Source: Congeria kusceri
Lineage: Eukaryota; Mollusca; Bivalvia; Myida; Dreissenidae
Direction of reading: 5' to 3'
Assembly (NCBI GenBank): GCA_027627225.1
Contig: CM051028.1
Coordinates: 15,657,201-15,721,200 of the forward strand
DNA: 64,000 nt
Positions 43,261-55,000 of the stretch are shown here, in pieces; positions within the stretch are counted from its first letter, which is position 1; the number at the start of each line of letters is the position of its first letter. Below the pieces are notes generated by a model, which worked only from the letters and a program-made list of their open reading frames with translations, was not told the DNA's origin and searched no databases. Both the position numbers and the translations under genes were made by a program.

Positions 43261-45136
43261 ATAACCGTCCTGGAACGGACAAAGCAAACTATTGGGAGCT
43301 TTAACCGGTTTAACGTCATGTCGAATCTCACACTTGAGTTGCATCAGATGTAGACAAAATGATATCATTTATGTTCATTATTATTAACACAAAGACATGC
43401 AGCTTCGTAGGAAAATATGCAAGATTAAAGAAAAATTGTTTTGATTTATTTATGAAATATATGTGTTTCATTATAATGAAACTAAACACAATATAGGGAT
43501 GCACGGCACTTTGCTTTGTAAATGCAGATGCCGGTAATAGAAACGCTCATTTAATTTTAAGAAAGTTGGACTAGAATTTAAAGATTACTTATATACCATG
43601 TCAATTAAATTGAAAAAAAATCACATCGAATCAAATTTGAAATAAGAACCAATTTATTAGTATTCGTTTATTTCGAGCGTAAACGAAACCAAGATTTCCA
43701 GTGACGACGAATAATTTAAATGACCAATCTAATACCGTAACAGCCAGCAAATGTTATCCGTTTCTTTTATGTTTAAATTTAAATTATTTTCAAAACAAAA
43801 CATATGCACGACAGTTATTAAAATGCCTTGCATATAAGGTTGTGGTATTTGCTGCAGTTCTTAAAAAATGTGTTCATGCTGTCCGCTTTTAGACACAATG
43901 TACATGTACAATGTTTATGCAGTTTTGCACCTGTTGAATGCAGGAACGTTTTCCATGAAGTGACCTTGCAGAATTTTGCGCCAATTTCTTGTTAGACACG
44001 GTTTGATCATGGAAATACACGTTACATATGATAAACGTATGTCACGCATCAAATCAACAGCATGAGCTTTCCCATTAACGGCACACGAATACGAACACAT
44101 TTTATGTATTTTTTTATGATTGCTGACGACGCCTTTCAGAATCGCCAGCCGGAGAGGTGGCTATATATGAAAATTGGATTATTTCCTTGCGTTTTGGGGC
44201 AAATACAATAAACACCAAAATTCAACAGCCACGAAATTAAGTGCCAACCAAATAGCCATTATAGAAAGCCCCAGGTAATTTTGTGACATCGCTAATAAAT
44301 GAATTGACATTACTTTTACAAAATTATATTTCCCTTTAAATGAATTTTAAGGTTCTTTAAATCTTTGGGTTACTAACACTTTTCCCAACAATAGAGCTAG
44401 TGACCACATAAATATCTTCCGTCTACACTATGAACTCTGAAAATTTCCCCTTTTTATATCAGTGAACAGCTTGTTTTAGTAATCGACCACAAAACCACAA
44501 AACAATTTACAGTTACAAATATATTTCGTTGTTAACAACTTTGCATATTTTTTATTATTTTGATTAATAAATGTTACTCGTACTTACAGGTTTCTTTTCG
44601 AAAGAATCAATCAATAATGCGAAAATAGTTATCATTGAATTCCTTGAATATCAGTGTGAAACCGCCAAAGAAGCATGTTCAATTTGTACGCTGAAACAAG
44701 TTGGCTGCTTCAGTTAGCTGTTAACAATTTTCAATGTTTGCTATTCCTTTTAAATTATTATTCGTATATGAATGGTTATTTCAATGAGAAATATTTATAT
44801 AGACTTGTAAATCATCCAATATTAGTTATTGGTTTGCGCTGATTAACTGTTCACATAGTTACAAAAAAGCTTGAGCACACCGTTATGTTTGTGGTCATTC
44901 AAATACAAAATAGCTGAAATGAAATTAAATAAGTGGCAAAAACTCGAGTAGTATATACTTTCAACTTTGAGTACATTATTAATTGACCATTGACAGTTTA
45001 AAAAATATAAACAAATACTAGTGTAAATAAGCCTTGACTAACACTTTTTGGTAAGTAGTCTTATTTATATGTTATAACCTGAATAAATCTATATATCTAT
45101 AGCAATAGTAACAATAAGCAAGCATAACACAAAACA

Positions 45137-46110
45137 TTGATACGAGTTCTGAATCATTACACACAAACACAATATGGCTGTAATTCACTGTCTTCTCGCA
45201 ATCGTTACACATTCACAAAATATTGCTTTTGCAGCTTCAATTGCTCTGTCATCTCGCAATCATTACACATTCACAAGGTATTGCACTTGCAGCGTCAAAT
45301 ACTCTGTCATCTCGCAACCATTACACATTCACAAGGTATTGCTTTTGCAGCGTCAAATACTCTTTCATCTCGCAATCATTACACATGCACAAGGTATTGC
45401 ACTTGCAGCGTCAATTGCTCTGTCATCTCGCAATCATTACACATTCACATGGTATTGCTGCTGCAGCGTCAAATTCTTTGTCATCTCGCAATAATTACAC
45501 ACTCACAAAGTATTGCTGCTGCAGCCTCAAATTCTCTGTCATCTTGAAATAATTACATGTTCACATGGAATTGCTGCTGCAGCGTCAAATTCACTGTCAT
45601 CTCGCAATCATTACTCATTCACACGGTATTGCTGCTGCAGCGTCAAATTCACTGTCATCTCGAAATAATTACATGTTCACATGGAATTGCTGCTGCAGCG
45701 TCAAATTCTCTGTCATCTCGCAATCATTACACATTCACACGGTATTTTTTGCTGCTGCAGCGTCAAATTCACTGTCATATCGCAATCATTACACATTCAA
45801 AAGGTATTGCTGTTGCAGCCTCAAATTCACTGTCATCTCGCAATCATTACACATTCAAAAGGTACTGCTGTTGCAGCCTCAAATTCACTGTCATCTCGCA
45901 ATCATTACACATTCAAAAGGTATTGCTGTTGCAGCCTCAAATTCACTGTCATCTCGCAATCATTACACATTCAAAAGGTATTGCTGTTGCAGCCTCAAAT
46001 TTACCGTCATCTCGCAATCATTACACATTCACAAAGGTATTGCTGCTACAGTCTCAAATTCGCTGTCATCTCGCAATCATTACACATTCACATAGTCTAG
46101 GTCTTCCAAT
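45137..46110. repeat. 58-bp minisatellite at the 3' end of D
   Basis: About seventeen units related to 35960-36625, some with 'aatcattacacattcaaaag' and 'tgttgcagcctcaaattcac' variants. The final unit overlaps the last codons (YVNV, stop) of D at 46080-46100. Confidence 0.92.
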
Positions 46111-46256
46111 GTGTTTTGTACTGTTCGCTCGAAATCAATGTTTGAATAAACAGTTGGAATATGTCCGCGGTCTGTTGATCTTGGTACCTTATTTCTTTCT
46201 AGAAACTCTATGTCAATGTCTGCATATATAAGTTGCATTCCTCGATCATGGTCATC
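46080..46256 (-). CDS. D exon 12: LIYADI, TVYSNI and LDYVNV tail exon
   Basis: 177 nt after TTGAAG, phase 0. The tyrosines are at 642, 668 and 686; the 26-residue gap between the first two is like ITIM-ITSM spacing in vertebrate receptors. Stop TAA at 46080-46082. Confidence 0.85.
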   Translation of the reverse strand, partial: DDHDRGMQLIYADIDIEFLERNKVPRSTDRGHIPTVYSNIDFERTVQNTLEDLDYVNV

Positions 46257-49200
46257 CTTCAATAAAAATAAAAGAATGAAAGAATAATGAATGAATGAAT
46301 GACTGAATGAATGAATGAATGAATGAATGAATGAATGAATGAATGAATGAATGAATGGATGGATGAATCGATTAATATGTGAATTTTTTTTATTTTACAT
46401 ATATAAGTAACTAAAATTAAAGATTTATATGTCAAGAAATTATTGATAACATTTACAAATGTCAAATAGTTTTATTGAACAAAATATTTAACGATTTTGA
46501 TCTACCTGATTCTCGGTTCCAGAAGCGCTACAAACTTGACTGACATTTGCATAGTGCGCCTCCTGCTGACCTGTAGATTCATGTACACCTGAAGCATTGT
46601 ACCGTTAAACAAGTACAATATTTCATACGATAGATCAGTTTATAAATACGATTCGTAATAAGATCAGCTTTAGTGTGAAATAACATTCGTTCTGATGATT
46701 TAATAAAAGCCTAAACAAACATATGTCTAGACACCACACCGCGACAATTAATATCCGCTGCAAAAGATAATAGTATTTTGTCTACCTTAACAAAATCAAC
46801 AAAAAACGGTTAATATATATTACTTCTAGCTATCGACTTGCAGATTGTTCGGAGAAACTCGATAATTAGTGAAGTCGCAGATAGTTTAAAAAAAAATCAG
46901 AATCTAATACTTTAGTGTACAAATAAAACAATCCAAGAATGTTTGTCGATATATTTCTTGATCGGAAAATCAAGGGTATAGTTTTGTGATGTTTTGTGCT
47001 GCTACGCAACGAACATTGCCGGACATCTTTTGACAAAATTGTGTTAAGGTCATTAGCAGCATCGTCCAACTGTGCTGGTTAGCGTGTAATTGTAGGACAG
47101 TAGTATTATCCGGACGTTTTTAAATATTCGCGTTTCGTAACCGCTTTTCCTATTTTATATATTATATATAATACATATAAACGCTTATATTTTTAAGTAT
47201 GTTTCGTTTAACTTCGAAAATAGTGAGTTAATTTTTTGGTAAAACCCCAAATGTTTACGTTGATAGTCTGACACGCATGCAACTGTCGTCTGGGGAAGTA
47301 AAATGATGTGAGCATGCGCGATACAATCCCAATTTGGGGCCCATACAGGGTTTGTGATAGTTTTGGCTGTCTGCTCTTTTATAGCAGACGAACTCTGGAA
47401 GAACATCATTTAACCCGCTACGACGTTAAGGACGTGCGTAGTAGCTACATAGATACGTAACGTCTAGTAAACTCTTTAAAACGTCATGCTTCCGTATTTG
47501 TTTCAACGCCTTACTTATATTCTCTAGTAATTATTAAATCGTTTGCTAACGTGGTATTATTTTGATATAAATTACGCATCTGATTATGTATTTGTTGTCT
47601 AATATAGATTCAATAAAGTGATAAATCATTTCTCCGTATATTTCACTGTTAAAATCAAAAGTCCGGAAAATACTACTGTCAACGTGAAAAAGACCGTGTT
47701 TTATGTACCCCTTTCAGGGCCTCTATTGTTGCGCATGCGCACAAGTGAAACTTATTTTGATTACAAACGCAAACGGGTGATCAACCCAGGATATTACACG
47801 CGAATTTTTATCGTTGAATTTGTTCATGAATTAAAACTGTCCCAAAATAAATGCATATTTCGTCCGACAAATACTCGCTTACCAGTACATATTTAGAAAA
47901 AGTACTACGAAGGAAATTTAGTTAAAAATATTATAAAGCATCACATTATATTTGTCGAACTTCGACGGCTCTAATATGACTACAAAGCAGTTCACGGATA
48001 ACAAAAAAAATATATGAATTTGAAGAATATTTTGTGATATGAAATTTACCTTCATGAACAATACTTTGTTGCAATATTAAGATGTGTTCTACAGCTCTGA
48101 AACAATAAAAAAATTTGCAAACACATATGGTAAACCGTTGTTTTAGAAGCGCATGCATACGCGGCTGGTTATTTCGCGGTTTTTTGTTGGGACTTAAAAA
48201 ATGATTTTGTCATAGAAGATATCGAACGTATGTAAATCTTCAAATTAAGCGCGTATAATAATACTAAACTTACCTAGGCTGCTGGGACATGGCCATTTCT
48301 CTCCCTGTAAATCATTTACAAAACATTTAAATAACATCATTCATGCTTAACACATCTGTAACCACAATCGGACATGCTGGAATATAATACTTATTCAATC
48401 ATCATAATCATCAATGCAGCAATGTTGTTACATTAGGTTGTGATAAAACTAACTTCAAATCATCATAGTACTTACGTTTAAAGAAGACTGCAGTGACAGA
48501 AATGCTAGTGCACACTAATACAAAGGCACCAGTCCCAATCATGATGTTCACAATCAAATCTTCCGTCACTGACCTTGCGGCATGCGGCAAAGCTTCTGAA
48601 ACTATTTAGGATATACAAATGCCAATATATTAGTACATTTTTTAGAAATCTGCTTCATCTGCGGAAAGGCGAACAATATTTAAGAAAAATTAGTATTTTT
48701 TCAATGCATGTTTCTGTTATTATGATACAATTTAGGATTAAAACGCAAAAGCAAAGTCATCTTCATACGCAGAAAGGACTAAATATTTATGTACAATAAT
48801 TACAATTTATTAGTACTGTGCACATTAAAACTGATTTTTATTAAGAGTAAATTTGTTATTAAAACTGTTTGATAGATTATTCGCATGGCAAGCCTAGCTA
48901 TAATACAAGTCCAAATTTCATTACCTGGTTGGTTATCCGGACCGTTTCGGTTTATGACGCTGACCTTATGTTCATCTTTCAAATCATATTATGTGCAATT
49001 TTATATCGGTAAGCACAATACTTTATTTATGTTTACAAACAAATCGTTTATAATTTACAGTGTAGTGTATGTCAGAGATATGAACATGATTTCCAGTGTA
49101 GAAGTGAAATACATTCATTCGTTGTTATACATAAATATGTATTTTTTGTGTGTATTATGTCTTTACTAAGATACATGATAATCATTACACGGTAATACTA

Positions 49201-52046
49201 TGTAGCAAAACATAATAATTTCCTTGATAGAATACATACCGTCGAAGGTCAGAACATATTTCTCTTCCAATTTTGTGTAAAATTCCTCACATATAACTTT
49301 GCAGATTACGTGTCCTCCTTGCATCGACTGTGATACGTTTATTTTGACTGTTGACGAAATATTGTGGCTTGTTGCATTGACCGCTTCTGATAAGGTTAGT
49401 ACATCTGAATCCCACGCTATTCTGCACAGGCCGTTTGTGTCTACAGCTGTACACTCAATAGAAAGCTCGAACCATGGAGCCAGTTGTTTTGGCAACTGTG
49501 TTGGAACCATGCACAGAGCACTCGGGGGATCTAAATTATAATATTATATTACTACTGGTCTTCTCAGAAATAAATTTATCAAAAGGAACAAGTGCCTTTT
49601 TATAGTACAAATAATGTAATAACATATATATTCGCGGTGTATTACGGAGCATAATTCATGTGTCTCATAGAATTACGAATTACGCTTTAGGTTTTGGCAA
49701 TTCAAAGTCTTTAAGCAGAACGGAAGACAATATTCGAGTATAAAAAATATATAAAGAGATAAAACTGTATCTTACACTTGTACACCACAGTCGCACTGGT
49801 TTCGTTTCCTGCTTTGTAAGTATGTTCTGTGTCCAACACCATAGACGTGCATGTTAAGTTCTTGCCGTTCCAAGTTCTGTTGGCAGAACAGACCGTCAAC
49901 ATACTGGTATAGAGACAGGAGGTCTCATTGTATACATCGCTCTGTTCCACGTTTGTTAAGGGTTCTCCACCCAATCGCATTTTCAGCTTTGGCGGTGGTC
50001 TACCATGGTGGGAAATGCAGGTTATGTTCACATTTCCACCTTCTTTTATTTCAGGAACATGGAGTAACAGCTGTGTTGGAGGTACTATAAAACAAATACA
50101 TACGGCCTGGACGATATGCATTATATAAAAAAGCGATTCAACAAGGTGCCCTATTAAAATACACAAAAAGTAGTTTTTATGAATCATCTACGTAGTGACT
50201 GCAATATTACATCAACAATACGTACTTTACGAGAATCAGTCATTTACTTTTCTTTCAATACATTTTACATGTATAAAAACCACACTTTGTATCCTATGTA
50301 CATAATGCATAATAAATGTTATAATCATTTTGGGTACGATATCAATTACCAACTTTTTTTGTGCATAACTTTATCCTACCGATAACGTATAACGAGGTGC
50401 TCCTGTTGAAAGCTAGAGGTAGATTCCGAATATATGCCAGACATGAAACAGTTGTCATGTGATGATATTCATCGATGAGTACATTCGTCGATGAATATAC
50501 ATATGGAAACGCCTGCTGATTCCTAAGAAGACTAACATTAACCGAACCAATCAATAGCATCACGTTAATGCTGTATGCGGTGCAGTTAATTATATCACCG
50601 GGTTTGACACACACACAATCCTCACAGATATCGACATTGCACCTCGGACCGACCTCGGGGGTACCTGGGACAAATAAATAAATATGTTCAAAACTGAAGC
50701 TTACAATGTGTGTTGCTCGTGTCAATAAAATTAAAATGACGTAATTTTTCATATCTGAAACGACAAAATACCTGGAAATATGTCTACTTCGTTTGATGTC
50801 ATAATATGTTTTGTTTTCAGACATTCTAAATGGTATTCGTTATGATTTGTGATGTTGTCGATTGTGAGCATGTACTTCAAATCATCTGCGTCGCGTTGTT
50901 CTGTATAGCGTGAATCGGTCAGTTCAACTGTTCCAGTATTTCGACTTATCCACTTGCGATAATAAACTCCTGGGGTATCAATGACATTGTTACTCGGGTA
51001 GTATACAATCTGTCCAGTGTCACCCTGCTGCACGGGAAAGGTCACCACAAGTAACTGTCCACAGTCGTTGTTGAATTCTGTGAGAACATATGTGCTTTCC
51101 TTTATTGTTATGGAAGACGGTAATATTTTGTAAATGTTTGAACATTATTATAAATAACTCAATGCACAGACATACATTCAAACAGACCACCATATCGAAT
51201 GACATATCGAATGACAGACCGACAGACAGTCAGACAAATATAAAGACGCTAAGACACATAGACAGTCTTAGCTCATCAGGGCATAATATGCATTATGCCC
51301 TGATGAGCATTCGGTTAATATTAACGCTGGATATACACTTTAGTGAACATAAATGACATATTTCGTTATTAAATATAAAGCTTCCCTTATGGTGATTGAG
51401 CGACAATTCAGATATACAATGCAATTCAAGCTTGCTAGGCCGCGCGTATAACGTCACTATGTACTCTTACTGTTCGTACATAGAATCAATACTCATCGAG
51501 AATTTATCAGTCGATTAAACCTGAATATATTGCAATACAATTTTAAGAAATGTACGAAAATCTAACATACCTTGGATTTGGAGCGTAATCATCTCAGAAA
51601 CTTTGTTTATGTATCGAACTTGTACCAGTGCCTTGTCCCATGTCGAGTCCAAATGAATCAGTTTGAGGAAGAACGAACCATTTAAAAAATATCGCATGTG
51701 ATTGTTCGAGATGGGTTTAAATGACGTGTTGCCGTGCATCATGGCCTCCCATTCAATGTTTTCTGATTCAAAGTCATCTGCATTGTAAGGCGTAAACCTT
51801 AACGAAACGTTTCGTCTACGATACAACGGATCCAGTAAAGTGACGGTTCCAACTTTGTTTGTAGATTCTGTACTGTGTATATCTGTAAGTAAAATAAATC
51901 ACATACGCATGTGAGTAATTTCCTATTTAATTGTATTGGAATAGAAACAGCAATACAGATTAACAGATATTTGTATTTTTAGAATTACCAAAAAATAAGA
52001 ACAACGTCCAAACCCAGAATGTAAAACTAAAACAATAAGCGTCCAT
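46080..52046 (-). CDS. IgSF receptor D: intact 689-aa receptor with four tyrosine tail motifs
   Basis: Twelve minus-strand exons: 51989-52046, 51571-51882, 50772-51077, 50380-50664, 49776-50084, 49240-49530, 48925-48975, 48476-48595, 48274-48304, 48050-48096, 46506-46588, 46080-46256. All borders are GT/AG, phases agree, total 2070 nt with no internal stop. Layout: signal peptide 1-19; domain 1, 20-123, without an Ig Cys pair; Ig domain 2, 124-225; six-Cys domain 3, 226-320; Ig domain 4 with RPPPKLKM, 321-423; four-Cys domain 5, 424-520; stalk 521-537; transmembrane exon 538-577; tail to 689. Tail motifs: AHYANV (Y616), LIYADI (Y642), TVYSNI (Y668), LDYVNV (Y686). These fit ITIM (I/V/L/SxYxxI/V/L, loosely for the first) and ITSM (TxYxxV/I); YANV, YSNI and YVNV are also YxN. 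An inhibitory or adaptor-recruiting receptor is inferred; the ligand is unknown. Confidence 0.87.
46274..46367. repeat. (GAAT)n microsatellite, D block
   Basis: About twenty GAAT units with GACT and GGAT interruptions in the intron just upstream of the D tail exon. Counterpart of 36811-36890. Confidence 0.9.
46506..46588 (-). CDS. D exon 11: AHYANV tail exon
   Basis: 83 nt, entering in phase 1 and leaving in phase 0, from GCTTCAG to ATCAG|GTAGA. GVHESTGQQEAHYANVSQVC gives the first tail tyrosine (Y616). Confidence 0.8.
47075..47888. other. Segment present in D but not in C
   Basis: The C block goes directly from 'gcagcatcgtc(c/t)aactgt' to 'catatttagaaaaagtac'; D has about 814 bp between them. 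The 92-codon frame at 47618-47896 has no recognisable domain. An insertion in D or a deletion in C are both possible. Confidence 0.6.
48050..48304 (-). CDS. D exons 9-10: juxtamembrane tail (48274-48304, 48050-48096)
   Basis: A 31-nt and a 47-nt exon, joined through AG|A. They read REMAMSQQPRAVEHILILQQ and on to IVHE. Equivalent small exons exist in A, B and C at the same positions, which supports them. Confidence 0.72.
48476..48595 (-). CDS. D exon 8: transmembrane segment
   Basis: 120 nt, phase 1-1. EALPHAARSVTEDL, then the hydrophobic IVNIMIGTGAFVLVCTSISV, then FFKR. Ends AAAC|GTAAG. Confidence 0.85.
48925..48975 (-). CDS. D exon 7: stalk
   Basis: 51 nt, phase 1-1, after TTGAAAG. DEHKVSVINRNGPDNQP; it has a counterpart in A at 19508-19555. 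Confidence 0.75.
49240..49530 (-). CDS. D exon 6: four-Cys domain 5
   Basis: 291 nt, phase 1-1. WFELSIECTAVDTNGLC, then VKINVSQSMQGGHVICKVIC and EEKYVLTFDG at the end. Confidence 0.85.
49776..50084 (-). CDS. D exon 5: Ig-like domain 4
   Basis: 309 nt, phase 1-1. VNITCISHHGRPPPKLKM with the second Cys in NLTCTS, a C2/I-set-like layout with the GRPPP turn after the first Cys. Confidence 0.85.
50380..50664 (-). CDS. D exon 4: six-Cys domain 3
   Basis: 285 nt, phase 1-1. GPRCNVDICEDCVCVKPGD, INCTAYS, LIGSVNVSL and MTTVSCLAYI. The CxxCxC cluster near the start is unusual for an Ig domain. Confidence 0.85.
50772..51077 (-). CDS. D exon 3: Ig-like domain 2
   Basis: 306 nt, phase 1-1. NDCGQLLVVTFP, QIVYYPSNNVI, YRKWISR, KYMLTIDNIT and LECLK supply the B and F strand Cys and core. 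Ends VDIFPG. Confidence 0.85.
51271..51308. repeat. Perfect 17-bp inverted repeat, 4-nt loop
   Basis: GCTCATCAGGGCATAAT, ATGC, then the exact reverse complement of the first arm. It lies in the intron of D between domains 1 and 2. Confidence 0.85.
51571..51882 (-). CDS. D exon 2: extracellular domain 1
   Basis: 312 nt, phase 1-1, from ACTTACAG to CAAG|GTATG. LLDPLYRRRNVSLRFTP, IEWEAM, SFFLKLIHLDSTW and ALVQVRYIN. N-glycosylation sites NVS, NTS and NGS are seen. No Cys pair. Confidence 0.85.
51989..52046 (-). CDS. D exon 1: signal peptide
   Basis: The ATG at 52046 begins MDAYCFSFTFWVWTLFLFF. The 58-nt length and phase 1 donor are as in A and B, which decides the start. Confidence 0.82.
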
Positions 52047-55000
52047 ATTGAAAGCCGCAGTACGTCTGGTTATGAGACATAGACACCAGCGTTTCACACA
52101 AGATTTTCTTTACTGTGCGCATTGTTCATTCGGAAACAGGAACTTACGTTTTATTTCCTTACAAAGCCCATACAAGCTTCACACATATGATATGCATGTG
52201 ACTAAATATATTTTTAGTAGATGAATTCAAAATCTATCAATTTAACTACAAATATCATGAAAATTGCAAACAAACACCTAACACGACATATACATTAAGA
52301 ACTGCAATTGCTAGTATGTCCATCGAGAATCAATTCATGAAAATGTTCCAAGACAAAGCCATGGTTATTATTTAAATGGCTGGATGTTTTTAATTTGTAG
52401 CACTTGGTGTCGTATATCTAATCATTTTTCTGTGGGTTCATGTAAGAGATATAGGTTTGTATTAGTGGCTGAGCTTTATGTTCACCTGCTAATTAACAAC
52501 TGAACAGTGACCAGTTGCGTTCAAGCAACAATATTCAGTAGGCCAACCATGCACTTACAGCGTTTAAAAGTATGATGGGCATATTGTAAATTCAATACAA
52601 ATCGGCTCATTAAAAATGTTACAGTGTCTATTAAAACACGCATCGACTGTATGCACCCAGCAAGCACACATTGGTAGCTTTCAGTGCATTTAATTTCCCT
52701 ACATAAATGATGAAATGATTAAAATGGCACACAGATTTTACGCAAAACAGAACATTGCAAAAATGATTTGCATTTTTAATAAACTGAAATGCGGACTATT
52801 GTTTTCCTTAATGACACGCACAGTTTTAAGTGGTACGCATGATTGTTACAGTAATATGTAGAACGCAACGATAGCTTATCCATGCATTATGTGTCGTTTA
52901 AGGCACATAGATGTTGAATTTTATACAAGCATTTAGATTTATTGTAGATTTTACGAAGACATAAAAAATGCATTACAATGTACAGACTATAACATATTTC
53001 CTTAATATAAGTTATGTTTGATTAATAATACTTCCCGATTATTGTTTACTTTTTAACACGATGAAATTTACCGAGATTCCTCGAGTTTTATTGATAATAT
53101 GATGCAGCACGCCGAAAGTTAACGGAGAATACTCGGATGTATTCCACGTTGCCACGATGACCAGTAAATAAATAAAGCTTAAGTTGATAAAAAGGTTACT
53201 TGGTAGATATTTTATCAGTGTCAAACAACCGTAATGATTCCTGGCGTACGGTGAATACACAGTTGTCATATATACTTGTACAATTTTGCCACGCAATATG
53301 ATGTCTGGTTAAGTTGTTTAATCAAAATTTCTTCATTTTCACCTATTGTGTGGCTTTAAACATTAAATTCTCGATTGTCAGGTCTTGTCTGTCAATTTCC
53401 TTTAAATCATGTTCCATCGTTTAAAGCTAAATCATGGAGTGAATCAACTATCTTTGTAAGGTTATATTGAAGAAAGAATGATAAACATGTTTTATATGAA
53501 CGTGATGAAAACATAAGAAAACAGAAATGTTCATTGGATGACCCCTTAACTCCTCAAAAAAATATTTTGTAGAAATTTAATCCTGCCAGGGCACCTTATA
53601 TGGTTATTTTGAATACTGTCAAAATATTTAATGTTTATTTCATAATATTTAAACCTCGGCTATAACAACATGAACTAGCCTCCCTAATAAAATAGTCCCA
53701 ATATAACACTGATAAATGTAAATTACGTATTAGCTGGACCTTTCTTTAAACATGTAAACTAAAAAAGACCCACCCTGAACATTTACATTCAGTTATTCTA
53801 GTTAATTAATATACCGCAAAAATGAATAATTGTATATAAAACTCTGCGTACGGAAGTAAAATGTAACTGTGCAGTCTATGGTTCGGTCTCAGTGGATTTT
53901 ATACTTGATCGTCCGTTTTATTCTGAAAGTATGATACATCAGGAATGATTTAAAACAGTCAAGACTATAAGCATTATATTTACTGTATCTATATGTCGAG
54001 TAATTGGCTGAAATAATAATTAAAAAACGGGCATGGGCTTGGTCATATATACAACTTGTTTAATTGACATGGTCTCATTGTTAGGTGTCAGTACAATGGA
54101 ATGAAAGTCTTACTAGTCTAATATAATTATATGACTATACGTTCTTGTAGCATTAATAACTTTTAATTTTACTGGGTATTGGCCCAGTTAATTACATGAC
54201 AACAACAAGCTGAAGTCAAGTCAAGCCGTCCCCTATAAACCGTTATTCCAATGTACATAATACACACATATGATCATAATCTATACAAAGATAAAAATAA
54301 TACAGGTATGAATCTAAATCCCATGTAAGCCTTCATAATCAGTGAGGGTTTACCATTTAATTTAAAGATGTGAATAACATTACAAGCCTAAATACCAATA
54401 CAGGTCAAATATAAAGGAATATAAAGGAGTATTATACTAGTACATTAACAGTCATTTCCAATGTACTGTATGTACACATCATTTGGCTATTCTACTTTTA
54501 ACAAAATATGCACGTAGATAAACGCCTAATGGTCGCTTTAGATATCAACCCTTTTTTTTACAAAATCAGTAAACATCCACAATCATTACATCAATTCGTC
54601 ACTTTACAATATAAGAGTACATAAACAGTTAAATTCAACAATGACAGTTCGTCATTTGCTAATTTACTTCTCAAGTTCTGAATTGAATTCCTCTTGTACA
54701 TTCTCAACACATTTAACGATATGGTGACAGCAGCATTCTCATAGTGAGACCGTACAGCGAACCCACGCCATTCAGATATATTGCGTGTATTTTCAAAACG
54801 AATTGCCCATATAGAAGAATAAATCACATATCAAAAATCTATTTTTCCTATTTAGCCATTTTATAGGTAAAGGCTACTGTTTGAAGGCCTGTATAACTGT
54901 TTTCATTGTTGAATCTCGATCGTAACAAGTCTTCGTACGGAGCTGCAGTAACAAGGGTCATCTGTAATAAGTGTTGGCTTCAAACGTCAATATAAATATT

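Larger units (their letters stand above)
42520..51077. repeat. Segmental duplication, D block
   Basis: Partner of 34240-40770 in the same orientation. Divergence is visible by eye, so the event is not very recent. D keeps the signal and domain 1 exons upstream of the shared part (51571-52046); C does not. Confidence 0.75.

Noticed and set aside
45557..46231. 224-codon plus-strand open frame
   Set aside because: Same minisatellite artefact, and antisense to the tail exon of D.
46259..46465. Minus frame with HSFIHSFIHSFI
   Set aside because: Translation of the GAAT microsatellite in a D intron.
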